A stretch of 64,000 bases of DNA from an uncultured Kordiimonas sp. (GTDB taxonomy: Bacteria > Pseudomonadota > Alphaproteobacteria > Sphingomonadales > Kordiimonadaceae). Position numbers and translations under genes: made by a program. The notes under the pieces were generated by a model. It was not told the DNA's origin. It was given only the letters and a program-made list of their open reading frames with translations, and ran no database searches. The number at the start of each line of letters is the position of its first letter. The stretch's first letter is position 1. The DNA lies in contig CANMRM010000005.1 of the NCBI GenBank assembly GCA_947500295.1, positions 248,001-312,000 on the forward strand. The letters run 5' to 3'. Positions 47,530 to 57,355 of this stretch are shown here, one piece after another.

Positions 47530-50500
47530 TTAGTTGATTTCGCGGTTGTCGCCGCGATAGATCTCAGGGTTGTCCCATGGGCGCTGGCCAAATGGTTTGG
47601 CCGCCGGCCATACTTCATCGAGGGTCTCGGCATCATAAAGGACACCACCCTGCATCACATGGCCAATATCCAGCGTATTGCGGATATCCTCAAGAGGGTT
47701 GGAGCGTAGCACCACCAAGTCAGCCAGCTTGCCCACTTCGAGTGTGCCGATGTCCTCGATCGCACCGAGGAAGTATGCGCCGTGCCGCGTTGCAACCTCT
47801 AGAGCCGCGTGCGCACCCATAGCGCTCGCAACCATCCAGGTTTCCCAATGCGAACCGATGCCATGCTGCTGCCCGTGGGAACCAATGGCGCCGTAGCCGC
47901 CTTCGGCAATGACATCCGCCATGCCCTGCGCAACCAACGGGAAGCTATAGTCCGTATCTGGCCGCTTGATCGGCCGACGGGTGTTGGGCACCAGTTGACG
48001 CCAAGGCAGCCATTTGCGCTGCTTTTCATCCTGCCAGACATTTGTCTCACCCCAGAAATATTCCTCATTCCATGCGCCGGGGCCACCCACCACAAATGTG
48101 GGGGAATAGACGGCTTTTGCCTGACCGAAAAACTTGGCCGCATCGCTGTAGAGCGGCATATAGCTCATCGGGTGCTCAAAACCGGTTTGACCGTCCATAA
48201 TCATGCCAAGATTGTACGCGAGATCGGACCCCTCGGACGTGACCATCAAGCCCTCCTTGCGGGCAATATCACTGACCCACTGACGCTGGTCGCGGCGCGG
48301 CTGCAGATACTGTTTCGCTGAAACAGCTCCCCATGATTTCAGGCGTCTGACGTTATCTTCCGCCACTTCATAGCTGGTGAGCAGGTTCTCGCGGGCGCCG
48401 TCGCGGTTATAAAGCGGACCACCAGACGAATAGGTGCGCGGCCCAACCACTTTGCCTGCATCAATCAGCTCTGCAGTCGGGAACACATTTTGCGCCGCAA
48501 CCGCATTATCAAGGGCCGTCGTAACACCGTAGGCTGTGTAAATCGCGGTTTCATAGCCACGCGCCGGAATGATACCTCGATAGTCGCGGAAATGGTGGGC
48601 GTGCATATCCACCATCCCCGGCATGATGGTGGACCCTGCAGCATCAATCACGCGGTCGGCATTACTGGTATCGCACGTGCCAAGACAGGAGATGCGGCTG
48701 CCTGTCACGACAATTGTCGAGCCCTCCAGTATCTCCTTGCCGCGCATGGTCAGAATACGGGCGTTGGTAAGCGCAACTGTTCCGGTTGGGATCCGCTTTT
48801 CCACCGTCAGGGAAATGTTGGATTCTTGTGTTTCGCCGCTTGCGACATCATACGTATAGTAGGTCGAGGCCGAGCCATATTCGAGCGTTCCATCACCGCG
48901 CCAATTCGGGAACAATCCACCTGTCCTGGAAAGTTGCTTAACCGGCAGGGCACCGTTGCCCGAGCCTTTGCTGACAAGGACCGGGTTGCCCCTCGATTGC
49001 CTGAACGGCAGAGGGGACAAATATACATTGTCTCCTTCGAGGAAAGCCACATGGCGTCCGTCCGGCGCGATCACCGCTTCATCTGCAAAATCAAAACGCG
49101 CATGAATACGCGGCGGGTCAATGGACGGCATGGCCGAAACAGACACGAGCTCTGAATAGGCTGGTGGGCCGCTACCATTTGCATGCTCGCCGCTATGCTG
49201 ATCGGAACTGTGCAGATCGTCCTCTTCAGCGCTTAATCCGGTGCCTGCACCTGGAGCACCCTGAAGGAAGAAAATCCGTCCATCCGGTCCCCAGGTCGGG
49301 CGCGGAAGCTGTGTTCGTCCACGTCCAAAATTACCACTGAAATCAACCCGCCCGACGGTGACCTCATCGCCGCCGCCCGCAGACATATGCACAATATCCC
49401 AGTAGGAATTGTGGGTCATCTCACGCCCACGCGCTGTTGCGTTGGAGCCTTTTGCAACCACGAGCGAATTACTGTCCGGGCTCCAGTCAGGGTGGATGTA
49501 CTCACCCGGTTCGCTGGTAATCTGTTTTGGTCTGCCACCCGAGGCGCGAACAGTCCAGACCTGCCCTCGCGTTATGTCATCCCAGGTTGTGAAGGCGATG
49601 GTACGCCCATCCGGGGACCATGCCGGCGAAAATTCGAAGGGCGCAAAGCTCTCCCGTGTCAGACGCTCGGGTGTGCCATTAGGCAGGTCCTGCACCCATA
49701 TCTTACCAACGGCCTGAAAGGCAAGTTTGCTGCCGTCCGGCGAAGCTGCCGTCCAGCGCAAAAACCTGGCTTTGAAGGGATCGTCCGTAATCCGGAAACC
49801 CTTATAGGCCTGCTCTGAAATTGTGCGTTCAACTTTGGCGGAAAACGGGATGGTCGACACCGCGCCTGACGCCACATCCACACGCCTGATCTTGCCACCC
49901 TGTGTTAAAATCACTGACTTGCCATCTGGCGCGAAACTATAACCCGGCAGCACGCGCAAGGTCTTCATGCCTTCGACCATATCCTGCGTTACCGGGTCCA
50001 TCAGAATGCGTTCTGTACCGGTTTCCAGGTCCCGCAGCCAAAGCGCTGTGCGCGGCCCAAATTTCAACCCTTTATATGAAATCGTACCGTCCGGGATACG
50101 GCGGATGAATGTCATCAATTTACCATCCGGCGAAATTTCAGGCGCTCCAGCACCGCCGCTGGAAAATCGTGATTGCTGTCGGTTGACACCATGACTGACG
50201 GCCTCAATATCGCCAGTTTCCAAATTCAGGCGACTAACCTGAATTTCACCTGCCAGCGAATTCCACTGGCCCCAGGTGGTGCCCGTACTGGTGCGCCTGT
50301 GGAAATAAAGCCACTGGCCGTCAGCGGTGGCTGTTGGCCAAGCTGCACCGACTTGTTCCCGGCCAACCAGCTCAATGCCTTTGCCGCCATCCTTGTGGAA
50401 CATCCAGATACCAGCGGCTGGCCGCGCACCGCGCTTGGGCAAGCCACGCTTGCGCACAAAAATATAGTCGCCGTCCGGACTCCATTCAGGCGTCAGGAAA

Positions 50501-50931
50501 CGCGCATTCAGATCCTTCACAATCTGGCGAGGGTTGCTGCCATCTGCGTCCATGACCCAGAGATTGTCCTGCCCTCCCCGATCCGAGATAAAGGCAATAT
50601 GGCTGCCGTCCGGAGAGATGGCTGGGTGATAATTGGTCGCTACACCGCTGTCTTGCGTCAAGCTGACAGCGTCACCGCCATTGATGGGCAGGCGGTAAAC
50701 GTGAGCGAGCAAGTCAAATACAAGCCAATTGCCATCCGGCGATACGTCGACAGACATGAAGGTGCCTTCGTCCGTGGTGAAAGAAATCTCCCGCACTTCG
50801 CCGCGTGCGAGTGTCGTGTCCCACTTGGCGTCGTCGCCTGTCTCATCATTTGCGTTGGAGACGATTGTCGCGGTTACCAGTGCGCCAAGCGCCAGCCCCG
50901 CCATACGGATGACCCGATAGAAACTCTGCAT
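47530..50931 (-). CDS. Giant secreted beta-propeller/amidohydrolase protein 1
   Basis: A 1133-residue protein. A signal peptide (RMAGLALGALVTATIVSNA) leads to a propeller region of PD40 repeats (ISPDGSHIAFISDRGGQDNLWVMD, WSPDGDYIFVRKRG, WSPDGRTIAFTTWD; residues about 60-700) and a C-terminal amidohydrolase domain. The metal motif is HAH in GMVDMHAHHFRDYRG, with further histidines in GFEHPMSYMPLYSD and SHGQQHGIGSHWE. The fold is shared by secreted peptidases and imidase-like enzymes; the substrate is unknown. ATG 50931 is chosen to give a normal signal peptide; ATG 50961 is in frame. It is 125 bases after the ABC exporter, with its own candidate promoter, and convergent with the antiporter. 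Confidence 0.82.
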   Translation of the reverse strand: MQSFYRVIRMAGLALGALVTATIVSNANDETGDDAKWDTTLARGEVREISFTTDEGTFMSVDVSPDGNWLVFDLLAHVYRLPINGGDAVSLTQDSGVATNYHPAISPDGSHIAFISDRGGQDNLWVMDADGSNPRQIVKDLNARFLTPEWSPDGDYIFVRKRGLPKRGARPAAGIWMFHKDGGKGIELVGREQVGAAWPTATADGQWLYFHRRTSTGTTWGQWNSLAGEIQVSRLNLETGDIEAVSHGVNRQQSRFSSGGAGAPEISPDGKLMTFIRRIPDGTISYKGLKFGPRTALWLRDLETGTERILMDPVTQDMVEGMKTLRVLPGYSFAPDGKSVILTQGGKIRRVDVASGAVSTIPFSAKVERTISEQAYKGFRITDDPFKARFLRWTAASPDGSKLAFQAVGKIWVQDLPNGTPERLTRESFAPFEFSPAWSPDGRTIAFTTWDDITRGQVWTVRASGGRPKQITSEPGEYIHPDWSPDSNSLVVAKGSNATARGREMTHNSYWDIVHMSAGGGDEVTVGRVDFSGNFGRGRTQLPRPTWGPDGRIFFLQGAPGAGTGLSAEEDDLHSSDQHSGEHANGSGPPAYSELVSVSAMPSIDPPRIHARFDFADEAVIAPDGRHVAFLEGDNVYLSPLPFRQSRGNPVLVSKGSGNGALPVKQLSRTGGLFPNWRGDGTLEYGSASTYYTYDVASGETQESNISLTVEKRIPTGTVALTNARILTMRGKEILEGSTIVVTGSRISCLGTCDTSNADRVIDAAGSTIMPGMVDMHAHHFRDYRGIIPARGYETAIYTAYGVTTALDNAVAAQNVFPTAELIDAGKVVGPRTYSSGGPLYNRDGARENLLTSYEVAEDNVRRLKSWGAVSAKQYLQPRRDQRQWVSDIARKEGLMVTSEGSDLAYNLGMIMDGQTGFEHPMSYMPLYSDAAKFFGQAKAVYSPTFVVGGPGAWNEEYFWGETNVWQDEKQRKWLPWRQLVPNTRRPIKRPDTDYSFPLVAQGMADVIAEGGYGAIGSHGQQHGIGSHWETWMVASAMGAHAALEVATRHGAYFLGAIEDIGTLEVGKLADLVVLRSNPLEDIRNTLDIGHVMQGGVLYDAETLDEVWPAAKPFGQRPWDNPEIYRGDNREIN

Positions 50932-51010
50932 GATAATGCCCCTGCCTGTGTGAAAACCCACGGGTGAAGCACCTATTCGTCAGCCTGACTTCCCCCTACG
51001 CCCGGGCACA

Positions 51011-51038
51011 AGTATACGCCTGACCCGAAATTAGACAA
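51011..51038 (-). promoter_or_regulatory. Candidate promoter of amidohydrolase gene 1
   Basis: On the minus strand, TTGTCT (51038-51033) and TATACT (51016-51011) with a 16-base spacer. It lies between the exporter stop and the 50931 start, suggesting a separate transcript from the exporter operon. Confidence 0.55.
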
Positions 51039-51056
51039 GGCTGGCTCAACCGAAGT

Positions 51057-53837
51057 TTAGGTCTTGCCTGCAGGATGAACCATCTTCGCAAACACGCCGC
51101 CCGATGTGGCGAGCTCATCAAAGCCACCGCTTTCAGCAATTTTGCCGTCCTTCAGGACAAAAATTTTGTCAGCCTGCTGAATGGTGGACAGACGGTGCGC
51201 AACAACAATACGGGTTACGGTCATGGCATCCAGCGCCTGAATCACGCGGGCCTGTGTCGGCTCGTCAAGGGCACTGGTCGCCTCATCGAGCATCAGCACC
51301 CGGGGCTTGGCCGCAATCGCACGAGCAAGCATCAACCGCTGTATCTGGCCACCCGAGAAATTGGATGTGCCCTGCGTAATCTGGGTTTGCATGCCCATAG
51401 GCATGGCACGAATGTCAGCGGCAATGCTCGCGGCCTCGGCCGCTGCCCACGCATCATCAATGCTGCATCCTGATGCGCCCCGAATATTGTCATAAAGGCT
51501 GCCGGGCATCGCCTGTCCAAGCTGCGTAACCGCAGAAACCTGCCGCCTGAGCGCACTGCTGAGAAGCATGCGACGGTCCTTGCCGTCAAAATGTACCGAG
51601 CCAAGTTCCGGCTCCAGCACGCCCAGCATCAACCTCAGCAGCGTAGACTTGCCGCTGCCAGAATCGCCGACAATCGCGACCGACTGACCGGGCATAACAG
51701 AAAGCGACACATCATCGAGAACCCAGAGTCCGTTTTCTTCATAGCGGAATGAAACCCCGTCCACGGAAACATGGCCTTTCAGCGGACCGGGGTCGCGCTT
51801 GTGCGCCTCTGAAACCGGCACCGTTTCCAAAAAAGGTTTCACCCGTTTTTTCTGGCCAATCAGCGGTGCAATCTGGCTGCCAAGATGGGCGATCGCCACG
51901 CTTGCTGACGTAAAGGTGCCGAGCGCTGCAATAAACGCCAGGTAAAGGCCGCTGTTGAGCGCACCATCTTTTGATACATCGGTGACAACCAGCAGGAAAA
52001 CAATAAGAATTGATGCCGCCTGAACCCCGCTCGAGAGGGATTGGAAACCGGTCTTGATCGCTCGCGAGCGCATCGACCGGGCACGGAGTTCACTAAAATT
52101 GTGAGCCCATTGGTTGAACGCCCAGCGCTCTGCTCCGGCAGCCTTGATCTTGTTGATTCCTGCCACCAGCTCAAGCGTCTGGTTAAAGGCACTGCCCCTA
52201 AAGCTTTCACCCTCGGCGATGGTGCGGCGCTGGAGGTATACTGTTAGAGCACTGGCGGCAAACAGCAAAAGTGAAAGCCCAAGCATCGCCAGCGCCATCA
52301 TCGGAAACAGAGTTGCCATAACAACCAGACTGGCAAGAAAATGCTGGCCACGAACAATCAGGGTATGCGCCAGTGATTGCACACTGGAGTGCATGCGCCC
52401 TGCTACCGACAACCGTTGCATCAAATCGCCGGTGCCAAACCGGCCAAAAAACTTTCCTGGAAAATGGAGCAGCCTGTGCCAGAGGGCAGACGTTGTCAGC
52501 AGCGCTGTTCGTCCCTGAATACGAAGGGCTGACAAGGCTGCAGCCCGATCGAGGAAAAAGGCAACGCCAGCAATGACGACAAGCGCGAGCACCAACTGAA
52601 CCAATTTGTCCGACAGGGAAGACGGTACTATGCGCGAAAAGGCAACCCCCATTCCGTATGGCAGCGCCATCGCAAGCATAGCGCTGCCAAGCCCCAGAAG
52701 GGTCATCGCAGTTGCATCCCGCCAGTTCGCGCGTGCACCAAAAATCAGAAAGTCTTTGAAGCTCAACTCCCGCTCTGGCAGCAACGGCGAAACCGTGTAA
52801 ATTTCCGCTGCAAGGCACGCCGCTTTTTCGGGGTCCAGAGAGGTTATACTCTCGGTTTCCGTATCGTAAATCCGTGTCCCTTTATTATCCGGCACCAGAA
52901 CAAAGGGCGTTTTATCTTCAAAGGCGAGCAGTGGCTCGCTGAGCGTCATCAGCTGGTGCATCGGCACGTTGACCGGTTGCGCGAGAAGGTCGGCACGACG
53001 GCAAACAGCAAATAATGACTTGTCTTTGTATTTTTCTGCCGTGCGGGGGAGAACAAAGCCTGCATGTTTTCCGAGCTCGGACAATGCCTTCAGCAATGGT
53101 GTGTCAAAACTCGCCTTGCCGCTGTTCTTGCCGAAAATGCGAGCAAAGTGTGCCAGTTCCTTCTGCAACACTGTATTTTCATAGGCGTCAATATCATGAT
53201 CGAGTGAAAGATGATCAGCGCCGTTTTTGGCTGCAAGGGACCCCAGGATGGTAAGCAAAACTGATGAGGCTTCTGTTGCCGCCGACGCGAGTTCTTCCGC
53301 GGGCAACTCACCGCTGCGGCGCACGGCAAACCGCGCGCCTTCCGGCAACATAATCTGTATACCGGGGGGCATGGAAAAGCTGTCACCTGCTGACAGTTGA
53401 TCCAGCGCTTCACCGGCAACCGACCATGCGAGACCCGAGGGGCAGTCCGGCAGAAGCGTGACCCAGTGAACGGCACCCCGGCTTTCCGCAACGGTGGGTG
53501 CATTGACAGTTAGGGAAGCGGCGGGCGCAAAAACATACCCCGGGTCTGATGGTGCCTCATGATGATATTCGACAATCTCGTGTGCAACCGTTGCCAGCCA
53601 TTGTTCCACTGGCTCCACAGCAGGCACCGTATCTTCCAGGCCTGCCCCGCCGCGCGGCCTGAAAACCAGCTCGACGTCGCCGTTGCCAATACTATCCATT
53701 GAGGGCAGAACAGAGTTTTCCGACATCCTGCCGATGAAAACAGGTGCAAAGCTTGCCGACCGGCTGCTCAGAAACACATCGCAATGCCCGGCAATCACGC
53801 GGTGCCAGCAAGGCTTCTGTGTGGCGCCCCCAGTCAC
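51057..53837 (-). CDS. NHLM-type peptidase-less ABC exporter (second ATPase)
   Basis: A 926-residue half-transporter. GTG 53837 is the start because AGGAG precedes it inside the end of the previous gene, one base after that stop. The N-terminal ~390 residues are the variable domain of NHLM ABC2 proteins, ending in a degenerate C39-like stretch without the catalytic cysteine (TPFVLVPDNKGTRIYD). The membrane domain (about 400-660) has five or six helices. The ATPase has Walker A GDSGSGKST (724-732), signature FSGGQ (827), Walker B RVLMLDEA (846-853) and H-loop histidine at about 881. It matches the second exporter of NHLM bacteriocin systems (TIGR03797 from memory). No leader peptidase of its own; it probably dimerises with or relays to the first exporter. 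Confidence 0.88.
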   Translation of the reverse strand: MTGGATQKPCWHRVIAGHCDVFLSSRSASFAPVFIGRMSENSVLPSMDSIGNGDVELVFRPRGGAGLEDTVPAVEPVEQWLATVAHEIVEYHHEAPSDPGYVFAPAASLTVNAPTVAESRGAVHWVTLLPDCPSGLAWSVAGEALDQLSAGDSFSMPPGIQIMLPEGARFAVRRSGELPAEELASAATEASSVLLTILGSLAAKNGADHLSLDHDIDAYENTVLQKELAHFARIFGKNSGKASFDTPLLKALSELGKHAGFVLPRTAEKYKDKSLFAVCRRADLLAQPVNVPMHQLMTLSEPLLAFEDKTPFVLVPDNKGTRIYDTETESITSLDPEKAACLAAEIYTVSPLLPERELSFKDFLIFGARANWRDATAMTLLGLGSAMLAMALPYGMGVAFSRIVPSSLSDKLVQLVLALVVIAGVAFFLDRAAALSALRIQGRTALLTTSALWHRLLHFPGKFFGRFGTGDLMQRLSVAGRMHSSVQSLAHTLIVRGQHFLASLVVMATLFPMMALAMLGLSLLLFAASALTVYLQRRTIAEGESFRGSAFNQTLELVAGINKIKAAGAERWAFNQWAHNFSELRARSMRSRAIKTGFQSLSSGVQAASILIVFLLVVTDVSKDGALNSGLYLAFIAALGTFTSASVAIAHLGSQIAPLIGQKKRVKPFLETVPVSEAHKRDPGPLKGHVSVDGVSFRYEENGLWVLDDVSLSVMPGQSVAIVGDSGSGKSTLLRLMLGVLEPELGSVHFDGKDRRMLLSSALRRQVSAVTQLGQAMPGSLYDNIRGASGCSIDDAWAAAEAASIAADIRAMPMGMQTQITQGTSNFSGGQIQRLMLARAIAAKPRVLMLDEATSALDEPTQARVIQALDAMTVTRIVVAHRLSTIQQADKIFVLKDGKIAESGGFDELATSGGVFAKMVHPAGKT

Positions 53838-53838
53838 G

Positions 53839-56022
53839 TTATGCACTCCTGAGCCGGGCAAATGGCCCCGCCCGCGCCGACAATTCAGCATAGGTGCCTG
53901 TTTCAACGATGCTGCCGCTCTCCAACACGAGAATGCGGTCAAAATTTCCAAGCGCAGACAGACGGTGGCTGACAAAAATAACTGTGACCCCAAGAGAAAG
54001 CAGTTCCTCTACAACCGCTTTTTCCGTAGGTGCATCCAAAGCACTAGTTGCTTCGTCCAGCACCAGGATAGTGGGCTCCAGAACGAGCGAGCGCGCAAGC
54101 TCTATACGTTGCCTCTCTCCGCCGCTGAAATTCTGGCCGTCCGCTTTAACGGCAGCATCAAATCCGCCCGGCCGGCGCATAATCACATCATGAATGCAGG
54201 CCGCGCGCGCAGCCTTGGTCAGCATTTCCACCGGCAGCGAGCGATCGCTGAGCGACAGGTTTGTGGCAATACTAGCCTCAAACAATCGCACCTCCTGGTC
54301 AACATACGCGAAGGAGGCATGCAGCGCCGTGTGATCCAGCTCTGAGCGCAACTTGCCATCATAAAGCAGGCTGCCCGACGTTGGCGCATGGAGCCCGGCA
54401 ATTATCTTTGCAAGGGTAGATTTGCCACTGCCCGAAGCGCCGACAATAGCAATGCATTCCCCCGCCGCAACATTAATGGAAACGTTCTTGATGACTGGTT
54501 CCGAGAAGGCGGAATAGCGAAAGCACAGATCCTGAATTTCAATTGCACCCGATAGTTTGTGCACGGTTTTGTCCGTACCGGCAGTTTCACGCAGGACCAT
54601 CTGGTCCCGGGGTTCGTGCAGAACGTCGTCGAGCCTTTCGAGGTTACCCTTCAGTTGCTGCAGCGCGCTGCCCAGGCCCAAAAGCTCGTTTACCGGCGCG
54701 GAAAACAGGGACATAAGCATCTGGAAAGCGATCAGCATGCCCACAGTGATCACGCCGTCCATCACATCGAAACCACCCACCAGAATGAGGGCTATCAGAG
54801 CCAGCGAAGACAGGAGAGTTGGCAATGTCTCCAGAACCGCCTGCTGCCTTCCGAGAACTTGTTGCTGATTGACGATTTCACGTTGATGGAATGTTAGGGT
54901 CTGGAGAAAACTCTCAACACCGCCACCAGCAATCAAACTTTCAACAGACTGCAGACCGCGACTGCCCTGTGTAAAAAACTGCGCTTCTTCAACAAGCAAC
55001 CTGCGGTGACCATCCGCGAGTTTGTTTTGCAGAAACCGTAGCGTCAGCAAATTAAGCCCGGCAAAAAATGCGGCAAGCGCCGTCAAACCCAAATTATATT
55101 GAGCCATAGCAATGGCGTAAACGAACATGGTGAGCAGACCAAGCGCCGCAAGCGCAACACGGTTGGTGAGTGTGCCTGCAATATGATCGTTGAGCGAAAC
55201 ACGGCTCGCCACTTCAGAGGCATTCCTGTGAGCAAAATAGCTGACCGGCAAGTGCAGGACGTGCCAAAAAAAACCGGTCGCGCCAACAAGTGCGATTTTG
55301 GCGTCAAGTTTCATCAATTGCCGGTCCCGCATCCAGGTCAACAAAGCCTGGACAACACCAACGGTGGCAATGGAGCCAAGCATTGGCCAATACCAACCCG
55401 GATGGCTCTCCAGAATGAAATAGTCTGCCAACACACGGTTGAAAGCAGGCAGGATCAAGCCTGGCACCGTTAACAACAGGCCAAGGAAAACGGTTACACC
55501 AAGAGCAACCCGAGTGCCTGACAAGCGTTTTTCGATGGCTGCAAGCAAGGTCGGGCGGGCACCGCCGGGTTCAAAACCATCGCCTGGCTCCAGCTTGAGA
55601 GCCACACCCGTATAGTGCTTTTCAAATTCTTCACGCGGCAATTTGCGGGGCCCGGTCGCCGGGTCGTTGAGCCAGGCCGTCGTTTCATCAAGGTGTTCAA
55701 GGACCAGAAAATGATTGAAGTCCCAAAACAATATGAGCGGAAACCCCATGGATGGAAGGTCGGCCGCTGATGCCTTGACACCTTTTGCGGCAAGCCCGTG
55801 CGCGCGGGCCGCTGTCAGAATTTCTTTGGCTTTGACACCGTCGCGGGACACACCACAGGATACACGCCAATATTCCAACGGTTTTGTAAGGCCATGATAC
55901 TCCGCAACAATTGCCAGTGCCGCAGCGCCGCACTCGATGGCTTCCATCTGGAGGACCGTGGGTGTTTTCGCTCGGTGCCTGTCACCACCGATCAATTGGC
56001 CAATGTGCCCAACAAAGCTCAC
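53839..56022 (-). CDS. NHLM-type C39 peptidase ABC exporter
   Basis: A 727-residue peptidase-containing half-transporter that cuts double-glycine leaders and exports the cargo. The C39 domain has the catalytic cysteine C31 (AIECGAAAL), histidine H104 (NHFLVLE) and aspartate D120 (WLNDPATG). The membrane domain spans about 165-440. The ATPase has Walker A GASGSGKST (528-536), signature FSGGE (632), Walker B ILVLDEA (652-658) and H-loop H686. All key residues are intact. It matches the first exporter of NHLM systems (TIGR03796 from memory). GTG 56022 is one base after the HlyD stop, so it is translationally linked. Confidence 0.92.
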   Translation of the reverse strand: MSFVGHIGQLIGGDRHRAKTPTVLQMEAIECGAAALAIVAEYHGLTKPLEYWRVSCGVSRDGVKAKEILTAARAHGLAAKGVKASAADLPSMGFPLILFWDFNHFLVLEHLDETTAWLNDPATGPRKLPREEFEKHYTGVALKLEPGDGFEPGGARPTLLAAIEKRLSGTRVALGVTVFLGLLLTVPGLILPAFNRVLADYFILESHPGWYWPMLGSIATVGVVQALLTWMRDRQLMKLDAKIALVGATGFFWHVLHLPVSYFAHRNASEVASRVSLNDHIAGTLTNRVALAALGLLTMFVYAIAMAQYNLGLTALAAFFAGLNLLTLRFLQNKLADGHRRLLVEEAQFFTQGSRGLQSVESLIAGGGVESFLQTLTFHQREIVNQQQVLGRQQAVLETLPTLLSSLALIALILVGGFDVMDGVITVGMLIAFQMLMSLFSAPVNELLGLGSALQQLKGNLERLDDVLHEPRDQMVLRETAGTDKTVHKLSGAIEIQDLCFRYSAFSEPVIKNVSINVAAGECIAIVGASGSGKSTLAKIIAGLHAPTSGSLLYDGKLRSELDHTALHASFAYVDQEVRLFEASIATNLSLSDRSLPVEMLTKAARAACIHDVIMRRPGGFDAAVKADGQNFSGGERQRIELARSLVLEPTILVLDEATSALDAPTEKAVVEELLSLGVTVIFVSHRLSALGNFDRILVLESGSIVETGTYAELSARAGPFARLRSA

Positions 56023-56023
56023 G

Positions 56024-57313
56024 TCAGGTGGCCTTTGGCGCAGGAAAAATCTTTTCCATAAACGGCAGCATCAACGAAATAAGCCGCACATTCCGTACAG
56101 TTACATCGGCCACGAACTCACTACCATGACCCACCAGAAAGGGCGGCCCGTTCGAGGAAGCCCAGCTGAAACCACTTGGCGTGTCGCCGGCCGGAAGATC
56201 CACACGAACCTGAAAAGCAACACCACCGTTCAACAGGGATGACACAAGCGCCCTGTTGCGTGTGTAGCGCAGCATTTCCTGATCACTCACCGGAAGGCTT
56301 GAGACCGAAGCAACCGTTCCTCGAATAAATCCAAATTCCTGTCGCTTCACCGTTGTTGGGTAGACTTTGGCCGTCATGTTCTTCTGAACTTCCGAGCCTT
56401 TTTCTGCCGGAACGAACAAATAACCCACAAGGCGACTATTGCTCGGATCCACCAACGCGATCCGTTCAGCCGTTGGCAGAATTGTCATCAGGGTCATGTC
56501 GGTTTGAATGACATCCCCTTCCGAGACCCGGATCTCCACCACACGCCCCGCAACCGGGCTGCGAATGACATTCTGGCGCGCCAGTTGATCTGAGAGCTGT
56601 TTCAGCTTCCGTTCCGCGGCAGCAACCTGAAGGTCGAGATCAAGAATATTTTGTGCATCCTCAATCTCCTGAAGCTGCGCCTGCTCGTCCAATCCGGACA
56701 AAGCAGCTTGAGTGGCTGTAATCGCACTTTGGGTTGATGAAACCTGGCTTTCAGTATTGATGACCACGGTGCGTGCAATAACACCCTGAGACAGCAACCG
56801 CTGTCGCTCCGTGAGTTGATTCTGGTAGGTTTGTAGAAGCTCTTGCTGTTCCTTCAGGGTCTGCGTCAACCGCGTGCGCCTCTCGGCTGAGAAGGCGTCC
56901 CGTGCCTGTTTTCTCGTTACATTGAAAGCCTGAATTTGCGAACGCTCATCTCGCACACCATCAAGTGCAGCCTGCGCCAGCGCAACATCGTCGGCAAGCG
57001 ATGCCTGATCAAGCCGGACGACCACATCACCCTCTGCAACGGTGTCGCCGACCTGGACATCGACATCCAGCACCTGTCCGCCCGCATAACTTGCGATGCT
57101 GGAAACGCCGCCCCGGTCGAGGATAACGCCTTTGCCTTCAACACTAATAGGGACAGTGGTAAAAATGGAGGCGACAAGCGCGCCCAGTACCAGAAGACCC
57201 AAAACGGCAACCGCATTCGCGAAACCGGGTTTCACCAGTTGAATACTGCCTGCGAGCTGGTCTGGCGTGGCGGCGTGCGCCAGCGCCTTTTTTTGGAAAA
57301 GTGTTTCAGCCAT
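56024..57313 (-). CDS. NHLM-type HlyD-family secretion adaptor
   Basis: A 429-residue periplasmic adaptor that joins the ABC exporter to the outer membrane. A single N-terminal membrane helix (AVAVLGLLVLGALVASIF, about residues 34-51) is followed by the lipoyl half-motif (VEGKGVILDRGGVSSIASYAGGQVLDVDVQVGD), a long coiled coil (about 110-240) and the second lipoyl half (NVIRSPVAGRVVEIRVSEGDVI). It matches NHLM secretion proteins (TIGR03794 from memory). It is 42 bases after the 200-residue unknown protein gene. No outer-membrane TolC-like factor is in the window. Confidence 0.9.
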   Translation of the reverse strand: MAETLFQKKALAHAATPDQLAGSIQLVKPGFANAVAVLGLLVLGALVASIFTTVPISVEGKGVILDRGGVSSIASYAGGQVLDVDVQVGDTVAEGDVVVRLDQASLADDVALAQAALDGVRDERSQIQAFNVTRKQARDAFSAERRTRLTQTLKEQQELLQTYQNQLTERQRLLSQGVIARTVVINTESQVSSTQSAITATQAALSGLDEQAQLQEIEDAQNILDLDLQVAAAERKLKQLSDQLARQNVIRSPVAGRVVEIRVSEGDVIQTDMTLMTILPTAERIALVDPSNSRLVGYLFVPAEKGSEVQKNMTAKVYPTTVKRQEFGFIRGTVASVSSLPVSDQEMLRYTRNRALVSSLLNGGVAFQVRVDLPAGDTPSGFSWASSNGPPFLVGHGSEFVADVTVRNVRLISLMLPFMEKIFPAPKAT

Positions 57314-57355
57314 AGGTCATCTTCCCAAATCCTGACGGGTTTTGAAAGACGTCTA

